This document shows, piece after piece, positions 33,005 to 42,344 of a DNA stretch of 47,190 nucleotides. The notes below the pieces were generated by a model. That model was given only the letters and a program-made list of their open reading frames with translations, ran no database searches and was not told the origin of the DNA. A program made the position numbers and the translations under genes. Every line of letters begins with the position of its first letter. Position 1 is the first letter of the stretch. Source of the DNA: Chara braunii (Eukaryota; Streptophyta; Charophyceae; Charales; Characeae); the NCBI GenBank assembly GCA_003427395.1, contig BFEA01000258.1:1102973-1150162 (forward strand), in the 5' to 3' direction.

Positions 33005-33105
33005 GGGTTCGAACCTGCGGGTAAGAAGTTTTTTTTTTAATTAAAAAATATATATATATTTATTTATTTTTTTGGGTAAGAAGTTAAGAACCATCACTAC
33101 AGCGT
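33005..33105 (-). mobile_element. tRNA-like SINE head or tRNA relic, interrupted
   Basis: The minus strand has a B-box-like GCAGGTTCGAACCCGTCTCC (complement of 33000-33017) and an A-box-like TGTAGTGATGG. Between them lies a 43-bp A/T-only insert (33031-33073) flanked by the direct repeat GGGTAAGAAGTT (33019-33030 and 33074-33085). Removing the insert and one repeat restores normal tRNA spacing between the boxes. So a tRNA-like unit was interrupted after it formed. Confidence 0.55.
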
Positions 33106-33163
33106 AATACTGTAGTAGAAAAATAAACAAAAATGCGGTAAATTTTCCCGCCTTCTCGTTTCT

Positions 33164-33180
33164 CCCCCCCCCCCCCCCCC
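33164..33180. repeat. Poly-C run
   Basis: Seventeen cytosines; length probably unreliable. Confidence 0.9.
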
Positions 33181-33522
33181 AAAGAGGACGAGAGAAAAAA
33201 GTAAGGGTAATTCAGGGAGCAGTACTCACACCATGACTTCAGCGCGAACACAACGCCTGAAAGTTCATCAGTATGCCTGAAAGTTGTAGTGAATACAGGT
33301 TTAATGACCGATTGTTGTGTTCGGGGGAATAAGGGTATTGCTTGCTTGCTGTTCCTTTTATATCCTGGAGGATCGACGATGGCCGGTAGTCTCTGACGGT
33401 CTTGATCAAACAGGTAAGAGGTGAAGGTGGATTTAACGTTAGCCTTTTTTCAGTTTTAGAAGCCGTTCTGTTTTAATGGTGGATGAAAGGGGTGTATGTA
33501 AAAGACTACCACTAGCGTCTTT

Positions 33523-33614
33523 ATTCGAAGAGAAGGCCCGGGCATTATATCTGTATTTGGGCCAACTTATAGTCCAGATACACCTATTGTGACCCCGCGT
33601 TCTATTCGGGTGAA
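33523..33614. mobile_element. MITE-5 hairpin element, copy 1
   Basis: Inverted arms read CCCGGGCATTATATCTGTAT on the left and, on the complement of the right, TTCACCCGAATAGAACGC then GTCACAATAGGTGTATCTGG. The centre GTATTTGGGCCAAC pairs loosely with TTATAGTCCAGATAC. Same family as 33687-33778 and 43411-43507. Confidence 0.65.
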
Positions 33615-33686
33615 AATTGTGTGCCGCTATCGACATGCAACATGGCGTCGAACTTGCTGACGCATCCATTATAGTGCTACCGTCTT

Positions 33687-33778
33687 CTTCACCCGAACGC
33701 CTGGTCATTACATCTGTATTTGGGCCAACTTTCAGTCCAGATACCGCGACAAGGACCGGGCATTCTATTTGGATGAAG
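33687..33778. mobile_element. MITE-5 hairpin element, copy 2
   Basis: A 92-bp unit whose left end is CTTCACCCGAACGCCTGGTC and whose right end, complemented, is CTTCATCCAAATAGAATGCC then CGGTC. The inner part TGTATTTGGGCCAACTTTCA is shared with copy 1 and partly with the 36-kb array. No clear target duplication. Confidence 0.7.
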
Positions 33779-33952
33779 AGGACAGCATATCGACAGATTC
33801 GTGGCGAGGTCTTTCTTTTGTTTTGTTTTGTTTTTCACAAAACGTCATTTGACAAGCCCCTCTGTTCTGTAGATGTCTGAATCGTAAGAATTTGAAAAGT
33901 TATTCGGCCATCGTACCTGCTGGATGGATGATTGGTGAAGGGAAGGGGTGCA

Positions 33953-33971
33953 GGGGGGGGGGGGGGGGGGG
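33953..33971 (+). repeat. Poly-G run
   Basis: Nineteen consecutive guanines; a G-quadruplex candidate, or a collapsed or overcalled homopolymer. Confidence 0.85.
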
Positions 33972-34064
33972 ATGAGGTGAACGCACACGTAGAGCTCTTG
34001 ATTCGCAGGTCAAGTGTGCAAATCCTGTTTGAATGCTGCGTCTGCACACATAGTAAAAATCGAT

Positions 34065-34181
34065 CCTGTGCTGTGAATCAATCAATAGTTCTACGCCTCT
34101 ACCATTCAACCAGACCATTCAACCATTCAATACTGGTTGAATGGTAGAGGCGTAGAAGTATTGATTGATTTGCAGCACAGG
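34065..34181. repeat. Long palindrome of two tRNA-like halves
   Basis: Arms of 49 bp (34065-34113 and 34133-34181) are inverted copies with three mismatches around a 19-bp centre. Reading outward from the centre each arm begins CTGGTTGAATGGTAGAGGC, which fits a pol III A box. To the right, GATTCAAATTC (about 34187) fits a B box; to the left a similar but less clear CAAATCCTG lies at about 34019. The centre itself repeats ACCATTCAACC. This may be two head-to-head tRNA-derived units. Confidence 0.7.
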
Positions 34182-34449
34182 TTAAAGATTCAAATTCTGT
34201 TTGGCTTGGAACATAGGTGTCTGAGTTATTAAAAAAAAAAAAAGAAAGCTGTCAGGAGAATTAGGAAGAAGAACGTAGACCGTTCGATTGATTCAGTGGA
34301 TTGGTAGTTGATGACCTGGCAGTTGCGAGATCAGGCGATTGGTTCGGCCGGAGGCCTGGGTTATTATTTAACACAACTGATTGGCTTTTTTTCACTCTCG
34401 CTCCCAACCTCCTGCCCCCAGGTCCCCCCCTTCCCGCCCTCCACCCGCC

Positions 34450-34755
34450 CGGCTCGTAACCCACGCGCCACACATTCAAACACCCACAAATCCGCACGCC
34501 CGCACACCCTCGCGCACTCACACCCGCGCATCCACATACCCACACATCCACAAACCCACTTACCCATACACTCGCACACCCTCACACCCTCACACCCTCA
34601 CACCCCTCACACCCTCACACCCTCACACCCTCACACCGCACACCCTCACACCGACACATGGATACATCGGCCGATCCACCCACTCGCACACCTGGGCACC
34701 CTCACACCCATACACCGGCATATCTACACATCTGCAGACCCACACACTCACTGAC
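34450..34755. repeat. CTCACACCC minisatellite
   Basis: The 9-bp unit is regular at about 34572-34650 and degenerate on both sides (CACACCC, CACATCC, CATACAC variants). Confidence 0.9.
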
Positions 34756-34811
34756 CGCCGACACTAAATGTTGGTGATTTTGGGTAGTCGGTTTATCGAT
34801 CAGCCAACCTG

Positions 34812-35110
34812 TTCATCCATCCATCCATCCATCCATCCATCCATCAATGAATGAATGAATCAGTAAATCACGTCGTCGTGTCCACGTGGGGAGAATTAAT
34901 GACTGAGCGACTATAAGAGCAGGCAATTAATGCGTCGATGAATACGAGCGCGTTCATGCGTGAATACATCAACGAGCCAATGAACGGAGTGGATATGGCT
35001 CGATCCTATGAACTAAAATAAAATAATTGAATTAATGAATTAAAGCAGCGAATTAATTGACGAGTCGAACCAAAATAAAATAAGTGAATTTTAATGAATT
35101 AATGGAGGGA
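34812..35110. repeat. CATC and GAAT tetranucleotide tracts
   Basis: Regular CATC at about 34815-34846 passes into AATG/GAAT units. Further GAAT-rich sequence, with GAATTAATG repeated near 35030 and 35095, follows to 35110. Confidence 0.8.
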
Positions 35111-35198
35111 GTGACCATGACCAAGTCCGAGGCTGTTTTCACCGATCCGCAATCGTGCTGCGCGCCAAAAACGAGACCGAACCGGCTGGGCGCCTGTC

Positions 35199-35335
35199 GT
35201 TGGTCCGGGAGCACTGTTCATCCGAGAGAGAGAGAGAGAGAGAGAGAAGGAACTAAGATAGGGTGGAGAGAACGGAGAAAAACAAAGGTTGCTGCTGATT
35301 TGACCGTTGGTCCCGGAGCACAGTTCATCCGAGAG
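35199..35335. repeat. 30-bp direct repeats flanking a GA-led insert
   Basis: GTTGGTCCSGGAGCACWGTT and CATCCGAGAG occur at 35199-35228 and 35306-35335. The 77 bp between start with GA repeats and continue AAGGAACTAAGATAGGGTGG. The same GA-led sequence is found at 37547-37663 without the 30-bp repeats. This indicates a copied segment that arrived with duplication of the flank. Confidence 0.85.
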
Positions 35336-35645
35336 TTGCGCGCTGCATGCAACGTCAGGGAATACTCGCAACGAGGACTCTGTTGACTGAGCTTGGGACG
35401 TGTTTGCACCCAGATACATCCAGGTCTGGCCGCAATTGCGATCAGATACATTTAGGAAAGTGCTAAATTAATGTGAGGATGCCCTCCTCACTTCACTTTT
35501 TTGTTGTTGTTTTGCCTGGGGCGCGTAGTGGTGGCTCAACTAAATGAATGCACGAATGGAAAAAAGGAAACGAATGAACGAATGAACGAGTTATAATTTA
35601 ATCCGTGAACCCGTTTTGACTGAGGGTTTTTCTCTCAGAGGGTCG

Positions 35646-35770
35646 GGGGGATTATCGCAGCGAGTGACGATGTGATTGATTGGTTGATGATATTCATCAA
35701 TCAACAATGGGGGGATTGTCGGAGCGAGTGATGAACTGAGTGATTGATGATATTCATCAATCAATCAACG
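35646..35770. repeat. 63-bp tandem repeat, two copies
   Basis: GGGGGATTRTCGSAGCGAGTGA occurs at 35646 and 35709; both copies end with GATGATATTCATCAATCAA, itself a short palindrome (TTGATGAATATCATCAA type). Confidence 0.9.
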
Positions 35771-35808
35771 GGATGTTCTCACTGGTCAGTAGATCTTTTT
35801 CTTACCGT

Positions 35809-35832
35809 TTTTTTTTTTTTTTTTTTTTTTTC
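35809..35832. repeat. Poly-T run
   Basis: T homopolymer followed by CT- and C-rich sequence. Confidence 0.9.
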
Positions 35833-36067
35833 TTTCGCATTCCTTCCCTCCTTCTCCCCCCCCGCTCTCGGTCGGTGGACAGTGAATTATGACGGACGGT
35901 TGTGTTAAGTGTGATGGTTGCCTAAGTTTAACTGTCAAAGTGAATGATGGATGCATCATTCAAAATCGATGCCATCATTCATGATGGATGCCATTTATTC
36001 CCAAGAGATACGATTACATTCAAATTCTGGTGACGGTGTTGATACGATAAATCAAAGCCAGTCAATC

Positions 36068-36421
36068 GAAGTATCAGTGAATCATCCCAGTCAATTCGTG
36101 GATCGACTACCGTGTTCACCCGCATAAAAAGGCCCGGTCATTATCGCTGCGTCTGGTCTGAAAGTTACCCCAAGTACAGCTACAGGGCGAAGTATCAGTG
36201 AATCATCGCAGTCAATTCGTGGATCAAATACCGTGTTCACCCGCATNTCTGGTCTGAAAGTTACCCCAAGTACAGCTACAGGGCGAAGTATCAGTGAATC
36301 ATCGCAGTCAATTCGTGGATCAAATACCGTGTTCACCCGCATAAAAAGGCCCGGTCATTATCGCTGCATCTGGTCTGAAAGTTACCCCAAGTACAGCTAC
36401 AGGGCGTTCTATTCGGGGGGT
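36068..36421. repeat. Three-copy tandem array related to MITE-5
   Basis: GAAGTATCAGTGAATCATC starts units at 36068, 36189 and 36285. Each carries TCTGGTCTGAAAGTTACCCC and AAGTACAGCTACAGGGCG. The middle unit is short because a CATAAAAAGGCCCGGTCATT segment is lost at the ambiguous base 36247, probably an assembly seam. The last unit ends GTTCTATTCGGGGGGTGAAG, the MITE-5 right end. Confidence 0.9.
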
Positions 36422-36689
36422 GAAGACGGTGTACAGATTTATCAAGCGATGTAGCGGGCGATTGCCACGTGTCGTATCTGAACGCACGCCCTGCTCATCA
36501 ACCAGTCGTGTGATTGGTCGAATTAAGCCAGCCCGGAAGAATGAAGACCGACTTGTGATGCTCGCTAATTTGGGATTCCCGTTATGTCACAGATCGTTCG
36601 AGGGATTTGGAAGCATGCCATAAGAGCACATTCTTATGAAATGGATGATGTTAGTGGCTTGGGGCTGCGGCAATGTCGAGACCCATGGC

Positions 36690-37065
36690 AGCAAGGAGAC
36701 CCGTGCCACTACCGATAGCGAGATCCATAGCAGGCTACAGGTAGCGAGACCCATGGTGCTACCGGTAGCCCATGGCACTCCACAGGTAGTGAGACCCATG
36801 GTGCTACCCGTGCAAGACCCATGGCACTATTGGTAGCGAGACCCATAGCAGGCTACAGGTAGCGAGACCCATGGTGCTACCGGTAGCCCATGGCACTCTA
36901 CAGGTAGCGAGACCTATGGTGCTACTGGTGCAAGATCCATGGCACGACCGGTAGCTAGACCCATAGGAGGTCCATGGCACAGGCAGCACAAGACCCATGG
37001 CACTACCGGTAGCGAGACCCATAGCAGGTCAATGGCACAGGCAGCAGCATCCCAGCGAGAGCCAT
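36690..37065. repeat. GACCCATGG minisatellite with 118-bp higher-order unit
   Basis: Short phrases such as AGACCCATGG, TGCTACCGGTAGC and GGCACTC alternate. AGCGAGAYCCATAGCAGG repeats at 36717 and 36835, giving a 118-bp superunit. The minus-strand frames (MGLATCSLLWVSLP-type peptides) arise from the repeat and are not proposed as genes. Confidence 0.9.
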
Positions 37066-37544
37066 GGGGCTGAGACGGGGGGTAAAATGACCATCGCTCC
37101 TTGGTCATTTTAGAAGTCCGACGGTCGGGATCGCGGTCGATGTGTGGTTCGCCGAATTTATCCTTAAGCTTTTTTTTTTTCCAAATAATTTCTTTTGAAA
37201 CTTTGTATATGAATGTGTTTATCGTTTTTTTTTTTTTCGATTGTGGAAAGGCACCGCATACGGCCAGGTGTCCTTTGCTCGTACAAGGGGTTTCCCGAAA
37301 TCCCATGGAAGAAATTGAATACTTTGCATTGATGGATTATTATTATTCGTCGGTTCAGTCATTAAGCTCCAGAGGACAAGTATGAAATGTCGTCAGTAAA
37401 ATGACGAAAAAGTAAAAAAAAAAAAAAAAAAAAGGCAAAAAGGAATGAGAAGAAATTATAATAATAATGAAAGGAAAAAGAAAGCTCATGAAGAGGAAAC
37501 AAGAAAGGGAAGAAAAGTGAAAAAGAACAGAAGGGATCAGGAAG

Positions 37545-37546
<2 letters not shown>
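37066..37546. other. Stretch with poly-T and poly-A runs, no gene
   Basis: T runs at about 37171-37180 and 37226-37237 and an A run at 37414-37433. No domain. Confidence 0.45.
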
Positions 37547-37605
<59 letters not shown>

Positions 37606-37663
37606 AACTAAGATAGGGTGGAGAGAACGGAGAAAAACAAAGGTTGCTGCTGATTTTACCGTT
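37547..37663. repeat. (GA)n plus dispersed segment
   Basis: A GA run (about 37549-37602) joined to AAGGAACTAAGATAGGGTGG and GTTGCTGCTGATTTTACCG, matching 35222-35310. The GA tract and unique part therefore travel together. Confidence 0.9.
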
Positions 37664-38119
37664 TTTTTCGCCACTTTTGTTGATTTTTGAGAGTTGGAAT
37701 TGTTAGGATTTTTCTTTTGTTTCTCTTTCCGATCTGCCTTTCGTTTTCCTTTTTCCCGCTCTTTAGTTCATAGTTGAAAAAAAAAGGAAGACGAAACAAG
37801 GAAGAAGAAAGACGAAAGAAGGAAGAAGGAAGAAGAAGAAAGAAGAAGAAAGACGAGAGAAGAAAGAGGCTTTTGTAATGTCTTGGCGCGCTTTCGTTGT
37901 CGTGGGGGGCTGTCTACCCACCGACGTGTGAGAGGAGAGCGGACGCTATCACCATCGTCATGATGTGATAAAAAAAAGTTGAAGTTCTGACCCTCTGAAG
38001 CAATGATGATGGTCGTCGGTCCACGACTCTCCATTTTGTTTTGTTCTTTACTACTCTGTAATCGTGTTTAATGGCGAGTGTATCTACGGCTAGGAGGTGG
38101 GTGGAAAGATAGATCTGCG

Positions 38120-38154
<35 letters not shown>

Positions 38155-38355
38155 AATGGTGTAATGAGACCGAAGATGTTGTGTGGTTCTGAATATGGCC
38201 GCAGTGTTGGCAATATACGTCAACGGGGCAGCGGCGTTGAGGTAAAAATTAAATACTCGTTACTTGCTGAAAGAGAGAGAAGAGATGAGTCGAGCAGGGA
38301 TGTGTCTCTCCTCCGCAGTCTGGCATGGCTTCCAAGTCTGATCTGGCGGGTGGGA
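37664..38355. other. Low-complexity stretch without gene
   Basis: GAA-rich tract (about 37778-37870) and a long T run at 38121-38153. No domain seen. Confidence 0.5.
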
Positions 38356-38356
38356 A

Positions 38357-38387
<31 letters not shown>

Positions 38388-38391
38388 CGCT
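38356..38391. repeat. (CT)n-(CG)n compound tract
   Basis: CT repeats (38356-38371) run into ten CG dinucleotides (38372-38391). CG alternation of this length can adopt Z-DNA and is rare in genomes with CpG depletion. Confidence 0.95.
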
Positions 38392-38673
38392 TTCTCGATT
38401 GCGGTTTGATCAGAATATACGTGAGGCAGTACTTTTTTTTTTTCTTTTTTTCTTTTTTTTTGAGCCGGTACTATATTAGCAATCTGCCTAGCAGCTTCAA
38501 AATTGAAAAAAAAAAAAAAAAAAGCGGGCCCGTGCTATGGACTTAGTATTATCTGTCTGTCCTTGAAATGATTTAAAAAAAAAAAATTGTGTTCGTGTAT
38601 TTTGGCGCCTGTTTCCGTCTATTTGTCTCTCGCAAGCTTTTCTACTATGATAATCTTTAATGCCGACACCCAC

Positions 38674-38797
38674 GGGCTCTCGCCGCAGGCACTCGCCAAA
38701 TGGACAAAAGACAAAACTTATGGCGGTGTATCTTTCCATGTTCTAGCGGAAGATTCATTCTCATTTTGCACATTTGCTGAGCGGTGCGACGAGTCCC
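38674..38797 (+). mobile_element. MITE-1, 124-bp copy
   Basis: Left end GGGCTCTCGCCGC, then CACTCGCCAAATG; right end complemented GGGACTCGTCGCAC, then GCTCAGCAAATG. The inside holds GGCGGTGTATCTTTCCATGT, GGAAGATTCATTCTCATTTT and GCACATTT, the sequence repeated in the 4.1-5.1 kb array. Length agrees with copies at 43843 (122 bp) and 46706 (124 bp). No matching target duplication here. Confidence 0.75.
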
Positions 38798-38921
38798 GCG
38801 TGTGGAGTTGAATGTTTGCTGTCTCACTAACATAGATGCAATGGGTGCGAGCAGTGAGATACACACTGGCAGCAATGAACCATTTGCTGAGTGCCGCACT
38901 CTCGGTAAATATGAGGTGAGA

Positions 38922-39048
38922 TAAATAGAAGATAAATAGAAGATAAACAGAAAGATAAATAGAATATAAATAGAAGATAAATAGAAGATAAACAGAAAGA
39001 TAAATAGAATATAAATAGAATATAAATAGAATATAAATAGAAGATAGC
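38922..39048. repeat. ATAAATAGA minisatellite with higher-order pattern
   Basis: Units of 10-12 bp (GATAAATAGAA, GATAAACAGAAA, ATATAAATAGA). A block of about 55 bp containing GATAAACAGAAA occurs twice. Confidence 0.9.
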
Positions 39049-39580
39049 TATAAGCCGTCAAGGGGGTCCCTACCCCCCCCCCACTGCGTTCTCTGAAATT
39101 AAAATTAAGAAAAGGAAAAGAGAGGCGAGTTCAAAATCGAGCAAAGGTATATAATGCCTGACAAGCGCAGGAATATGCTTAGTACTCGGGTGGGGAAAAA
39201 ATATTTGGAGAAAAAATATTTGGAAGTTGGAAATGCAGTTTGAATCTCACAACGAAGACTTTGAAAGGAAGGAAGTTGAATCAGCATTAGTGAAAGAAAT
39301 TCTGACGAGCGGAGTTTTCCTGTCATCGGTCTCGATCTGTCGATCTACAGATTTGTCTCAAATCTTGCTTCAAGCATGTACCCTTCCCTTCTCCGGGCAT
39401 CGGATCTGCAGATGGCTCGCATCTCTTGTTTCAAGTACGTGCCATTCTTCCATTTTAAGTGCATGCACGTCGGAGTTTTGCGCTTCTCTCCATTCTCAGA
39501 CCTTTGCGCATTTCTCTCTCTACTTGTTCTCTTCTATTTTCCCTTCGTTTGCAGCCACCCACCATCGCTAGAACCGTTAA
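39049..39580. other. Stretch without recognised gene
   Basis: AAATATTTGGA is duplicated at about 39198 and 39212. A frame of 114 codons (39227-39571) has no motif. Confidence 0.4.
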
Positions 39581-39656
39581 TGCTTTCTTCTTCTTCTTCT
39601 TCTTCTTCTTCTTCTTCTTCTTCTTCTTCTTCTTCTTCTTCTTCTTCTTCTTCTTC
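39581..39656. repeat. (CTT)n microsatellite
   Basis: Uninterrupted CTT triplets; a shorter CTT/ATC tract recurs at about 39788-39818. Confidence 0.97.
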
Positions 39657-40008
39657 ATCGGTGTGCGACTTTCTTTCCCAGTTCAGTGCATGCGGAGTAT
39701 ATGGTGTTTCTATGGAAGCATCTACGCAAGAAGGCAGTGGTGGCCTCTGTTTAACACTGTTATTCTTCTTCTTGATGCTGATTGCCAGATCATCATCATC
39801 ATCCTCTTCTTCTTCTTAATTTTGTTGTTTTTGTGGTGCTTTTTTTCTTTTCCTTTTCAGGAATTTTTTTGTCTGAGGAAGTGGTTAATAATCAGGTCCA
39901 AGGTAATGATTAAAATCTGTCTGAGATTGTGTCAAATCAAATACCAACGAAAATGGGACTGCAAAAAAAAAAAGAAAAAAAGAAACCATTGAAATCTACG
40001 AAAATATA

Positions 40009-40268
40009 ATTTTGTCTAATTCTGCATAAACACAACTGTCATGACATTATTTCTGTCAGTATAAACGACTAAAATTTTGTCTAATTCTGCATAAACACAA
40101 CTGTCATGACATTTCTGTCAATATAAACGACTGTCATGACATTTCTGTCAATATAAACGACTGTCATGACATTTCTGTCAATATAAACGACTGTCATGAC
40201 ATTTCTGTCAATCTAAACAACTGTGACATTCCTGTCAATCTAAACAACTGTCATGAAATTTCTGTCAA
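40009..40268. repeat. 30-bp tandem array carrying a TGTCATGACA palindrome
   Basis: The palindrome lies at 40037, 40102, 40132, 40162 and 40192, with decayed versions at 40222 and 40249. From 40102 the period is exactly 30 bp (CGACTGTCATGACATTTCTG then TCAATATAAA). A 65-bp unit holding ATTTTGTCTAATTCTGCATA is duplicated before it. The repeats have no unique spacers. Confidence 0.93.
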
Positions 40269-40379
40269 TTTCCTGCCCCCCACCTTCAAAAAGTATGGCG
40301 CACTTGCTCTTGGCACGATAACCGAGTGCGATGCGATTCTATCAAGCGGCAATTACGAGAAACACGATGGAATTCGAAT

Positions 40380-40610
40380 TCAAGTTCCAGATTGCAGATT
40401 CCTATTCAAATTTCAAGTTCGAATTTTAAATTCAAATTTTAAATTCAAATTTTAAATTCAAATTTTGAATTCAAAGTTTAAATTCAAATTCAAATCCAAA
40501 GTTTAAATTCAAATTCAAATTCAAGATTTAAATTCAAAATTTGAAATTCAAAATTTTAATTTTTAAATTAAAATTTTAAATTCAAAATTTAATCAAAATT
40601 TAAATTCTTT
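40380..40610. repeat. AATTCAAATTTTAAA low-complexity array
   Basis: Alternating AATTCAAA and TTTTAAA words, almost free of G. Highly self-complementary. Confidence 0.92.
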
Positions 40611-40659
40611 TGCATCTGAATTCTTAAGAGCAGGTTTTTTCTCCGCTCTCGACTGATTC

Positions 40660-40930
40660 GGGGGCTAGTGAATTCAGAAAGGTCTGTCGTTTTCTGTTCC
40701 TAGACGGTTCGACTGCTACGGCTACCTAGTAAATTCAGAAAGGTCTGGAGTCGGCCATTTCTGTTCCTAGAAGGTTCGACTGCTTCGGCTAGTTGGCCAT
40801 TTCTGTCCCTAGAAGGTTTCATCACCAACGGGGCAGGGTAATGTGCCCAGTGCAGTAAGGGGTTTTCTCCGTAAGCTGGGTAATGTGCTTCGTAAGCTGG
40901 GTAATGTGCCCAGTACAGTACCTCCGGGTT
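40660..40930. repeat. Two adjacent short tandem arrays
   Basis: First, units of about 65 bp with TTCAGAAAGGTCTG and GGTTCGACTGCT, about three copies with TTTCTGTYCCTAGAMGGTT. Second, GTAAGCTGGGTAATGTGC in three forms at about 40843-40918, with CAGTRCAGTA. Possibly derived from one ancestral unit. Confidence 0.8.
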
Positions 40931-41135
40931 GTTTGTTGAGGACTTGTCGGGGGCAGAAAGTATAATTTTTTGTTCTTTTTAAAGAAAAAACTAGAAGGAA
41001 GGGTCAATGTCCTGGAGGTTCGGAATTCTTTTCTTTCGGAACGCAAATCAGACCTAGACAGTCCTGGGAGGTTCGGGAAGATCCCTGAAGCGTAATCACT
41101 TTGTGCGGCAGTAGCGCCTGTCTCGTGCCATCGGA

Positions 41136-41170
41136 TGTGTGTGTGTGTGTGTGTGGGTGGGTGGGTGTGT
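41136..41170. repeat. (GT)n tract
   Basis: GT run grading into GGGT. Confidence 0.95.
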
Positions 41171-41216
41171 TGTCATGTTCTCGCTATACACAACTCCACA
41201 AAGGAAAGCATGACTG

Positions 41217-41359
41217 GGGTCTCGCTCTACTACACAACACTCTATTATCTGGAGCTCATAATCGTTTCGATACATTTCAAATTCTCGAACGTATCGGAAC
41301 GCACCTGGACCAGAAAGGCATCCAAGTGCATGTAGAATGTTGAGTAGTGGATGGGGCCC
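41217..41359 (+). mobile_element. MITE-2, 143-bp copy
   Basis: Left end GGGTCTCGCTCTACTAC; right end complemented GGGCCCCATCCACTACTCA. Internal GATACATT, AACGCACCTGGACCAGAAA and CCAAGTGCAT are shared with the 42984 copy. Flanking triplets are CTG and CTT, so a target duplication is only partial. GT tracts lie on both sides. Confidence 0.75.
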
Positions 41360-41379
41360 CTTTGCCAGTTTGCTCAGGA

Positions 41380-41380
<1 letters not shown>

Positions 41381-41411
<31 letters not shown>

Positions 41412-41424
41412 TGTGTGTGTGCGT
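41381..41424. repeat. (GT)n tract
   Basis: GT run with one TA interruption, 20 bp downstream of MITE-2. Confidence 0.95.
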
Positions 41425-41774
41425 GGGCGGGTGGCGTATGGTCATTATACTGAAGCGCGACTGGCTAAGGCTCCCAGCATTCATTACTATTATTTGTTCC
41501 AGGTCGGCCTTTTCTATTCGATCGATAAGCAAAGCAGTGGACGTAGGGTACTTGTACTTCATTTGCTCTGTCGTTGTAGATGAGCATAGGGTTTGTGGTT
41601 GCTGTTTCATGCCACTTGAGTAGATAGGTTCGATAGTTGTTTTTTTAATGCCACGTGAGTAGATAGATTCGATGGTGGTTTCATTTGTGTCCTACGAAGG
41701 ATATCCTACATCAGTGGTTGAAGTGGAATTTGTTTTCTCACGGGATCTTCAAATATTCGGGTATTTGACCCCTG
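41425..41774. other. Stretch without recognised gene
   Basis: ATGCCACTTGAGTAGATAGR and ATGCCACGTGAGTAGATAGA, each followed by TTCGATRGT, form a short duplication near 41609 and 41649. Confidence 0.5.
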
Positions 41775-41873
41775 GGGCTAGGTCCCACTTGCACGAGTTA
41801 AGAGAGATACTGACCGTAGATAGCCAACATCAACAGCCGAAATCTCCTAATTTGCGCAAGTGGGACCTTGCCG
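41775..41873 (+). mobile_element. MITE-4, 99-bp copy with CTG target duplication
   Basis: Left end GGGCTAGGTCCCACTTGC; right end complemented CGGCAAGGTCCCACTTGC, then CAAATTAGG. Both ends are flanked by CTG (41772-41774 and 41874-41876). No coding potential. Matches the size and ends of the copy at 47000-47099. Confidence 0.82.
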
Positions 41874-41882
41874 CTGTTGTTG

Positions 41883-41930
41883 TTTGATAAAAAAAAAGAA
41901 AAAAAAAAAGGGGGGCGGGGGGNGGGGGCA
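41883..41930. repeat. Poly-A to poly-G tract with ambiguous base
   Basis: A run, then G run containing N at 41923. Low-quality homopolymer. Confidence 0.9.
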
Positions 41931-42057
41931 GACAAATGTGTTCCTTGGACACGAAGTGATGTAAGGGTTTATCAATGTGTCCGAGTCGTCTTCGGAAGCA
42001 CGTTATGTGTTCCATTTTTTCTTGCTTTCCTCTCCTCAAAATTTGTTATTGTTATTG

Positions 42058-42344
42058 AATTTCTTCTTTTTTCTTACATTACTAAAGAAGAAAAAAGAAA
42101 AAGAAGAAAAAAATTAAAAAAATTCAAAAAATTAAAAAAGTCATAAATAAATAAATAAAATAAAAATAAAGACACTGGTGATGCTCGTGCATTCGCACAG
42201 TTACCGCCAATTTCAATGAATTTCTTCTTTTTTCTTACATTACCAACGAAGAAAAGAAAAAAAAAATCATAAATAAATAAATAAAATATAAATAAAGACA
42301 CTGGTGATGCTCGTGCATTCGCACAGTTACCGCCAATTTCAATC
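42058..42344. repeat. Tandem duplication, 159- and 128-bp copies
   Basis: GAATTTCTTCTTTTTTCTTA begins copies at 42058 and 42217; both end with TGCTCGTGCATTCGCACAGT and TACCGCCAATTTCAAT. The first has an extra A-rich segment (TTAAAAAAATTC type). Confidence 0.95.

Noticed and set aside
34572-34650. CTCACACCC repeats as an interstitial telomere
   Set aside because: The unit does not match the plant-type CCCTAAA or other common telomere repeats and grades into irregular CA-rich sequence.
36587-37306. Minus-strand proteins with repeated MGLATCSLLWVSLP-like units
   Set aside because: Periodic translation of the minisatellite; no start context, stops between units, no known family.
39376-39992. 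Frames of 147 and 177 codons with Ser or Phe runs
   Set aside because: Generated by the CTT microsatellite; no domain on either side.
40009-40268. Regular 30-bp repeats resembling a CRISPR array
   Set aside because: The repeats are directly adjacent with no unique spacers, there are no cas genes, and the context is eukaryotic.
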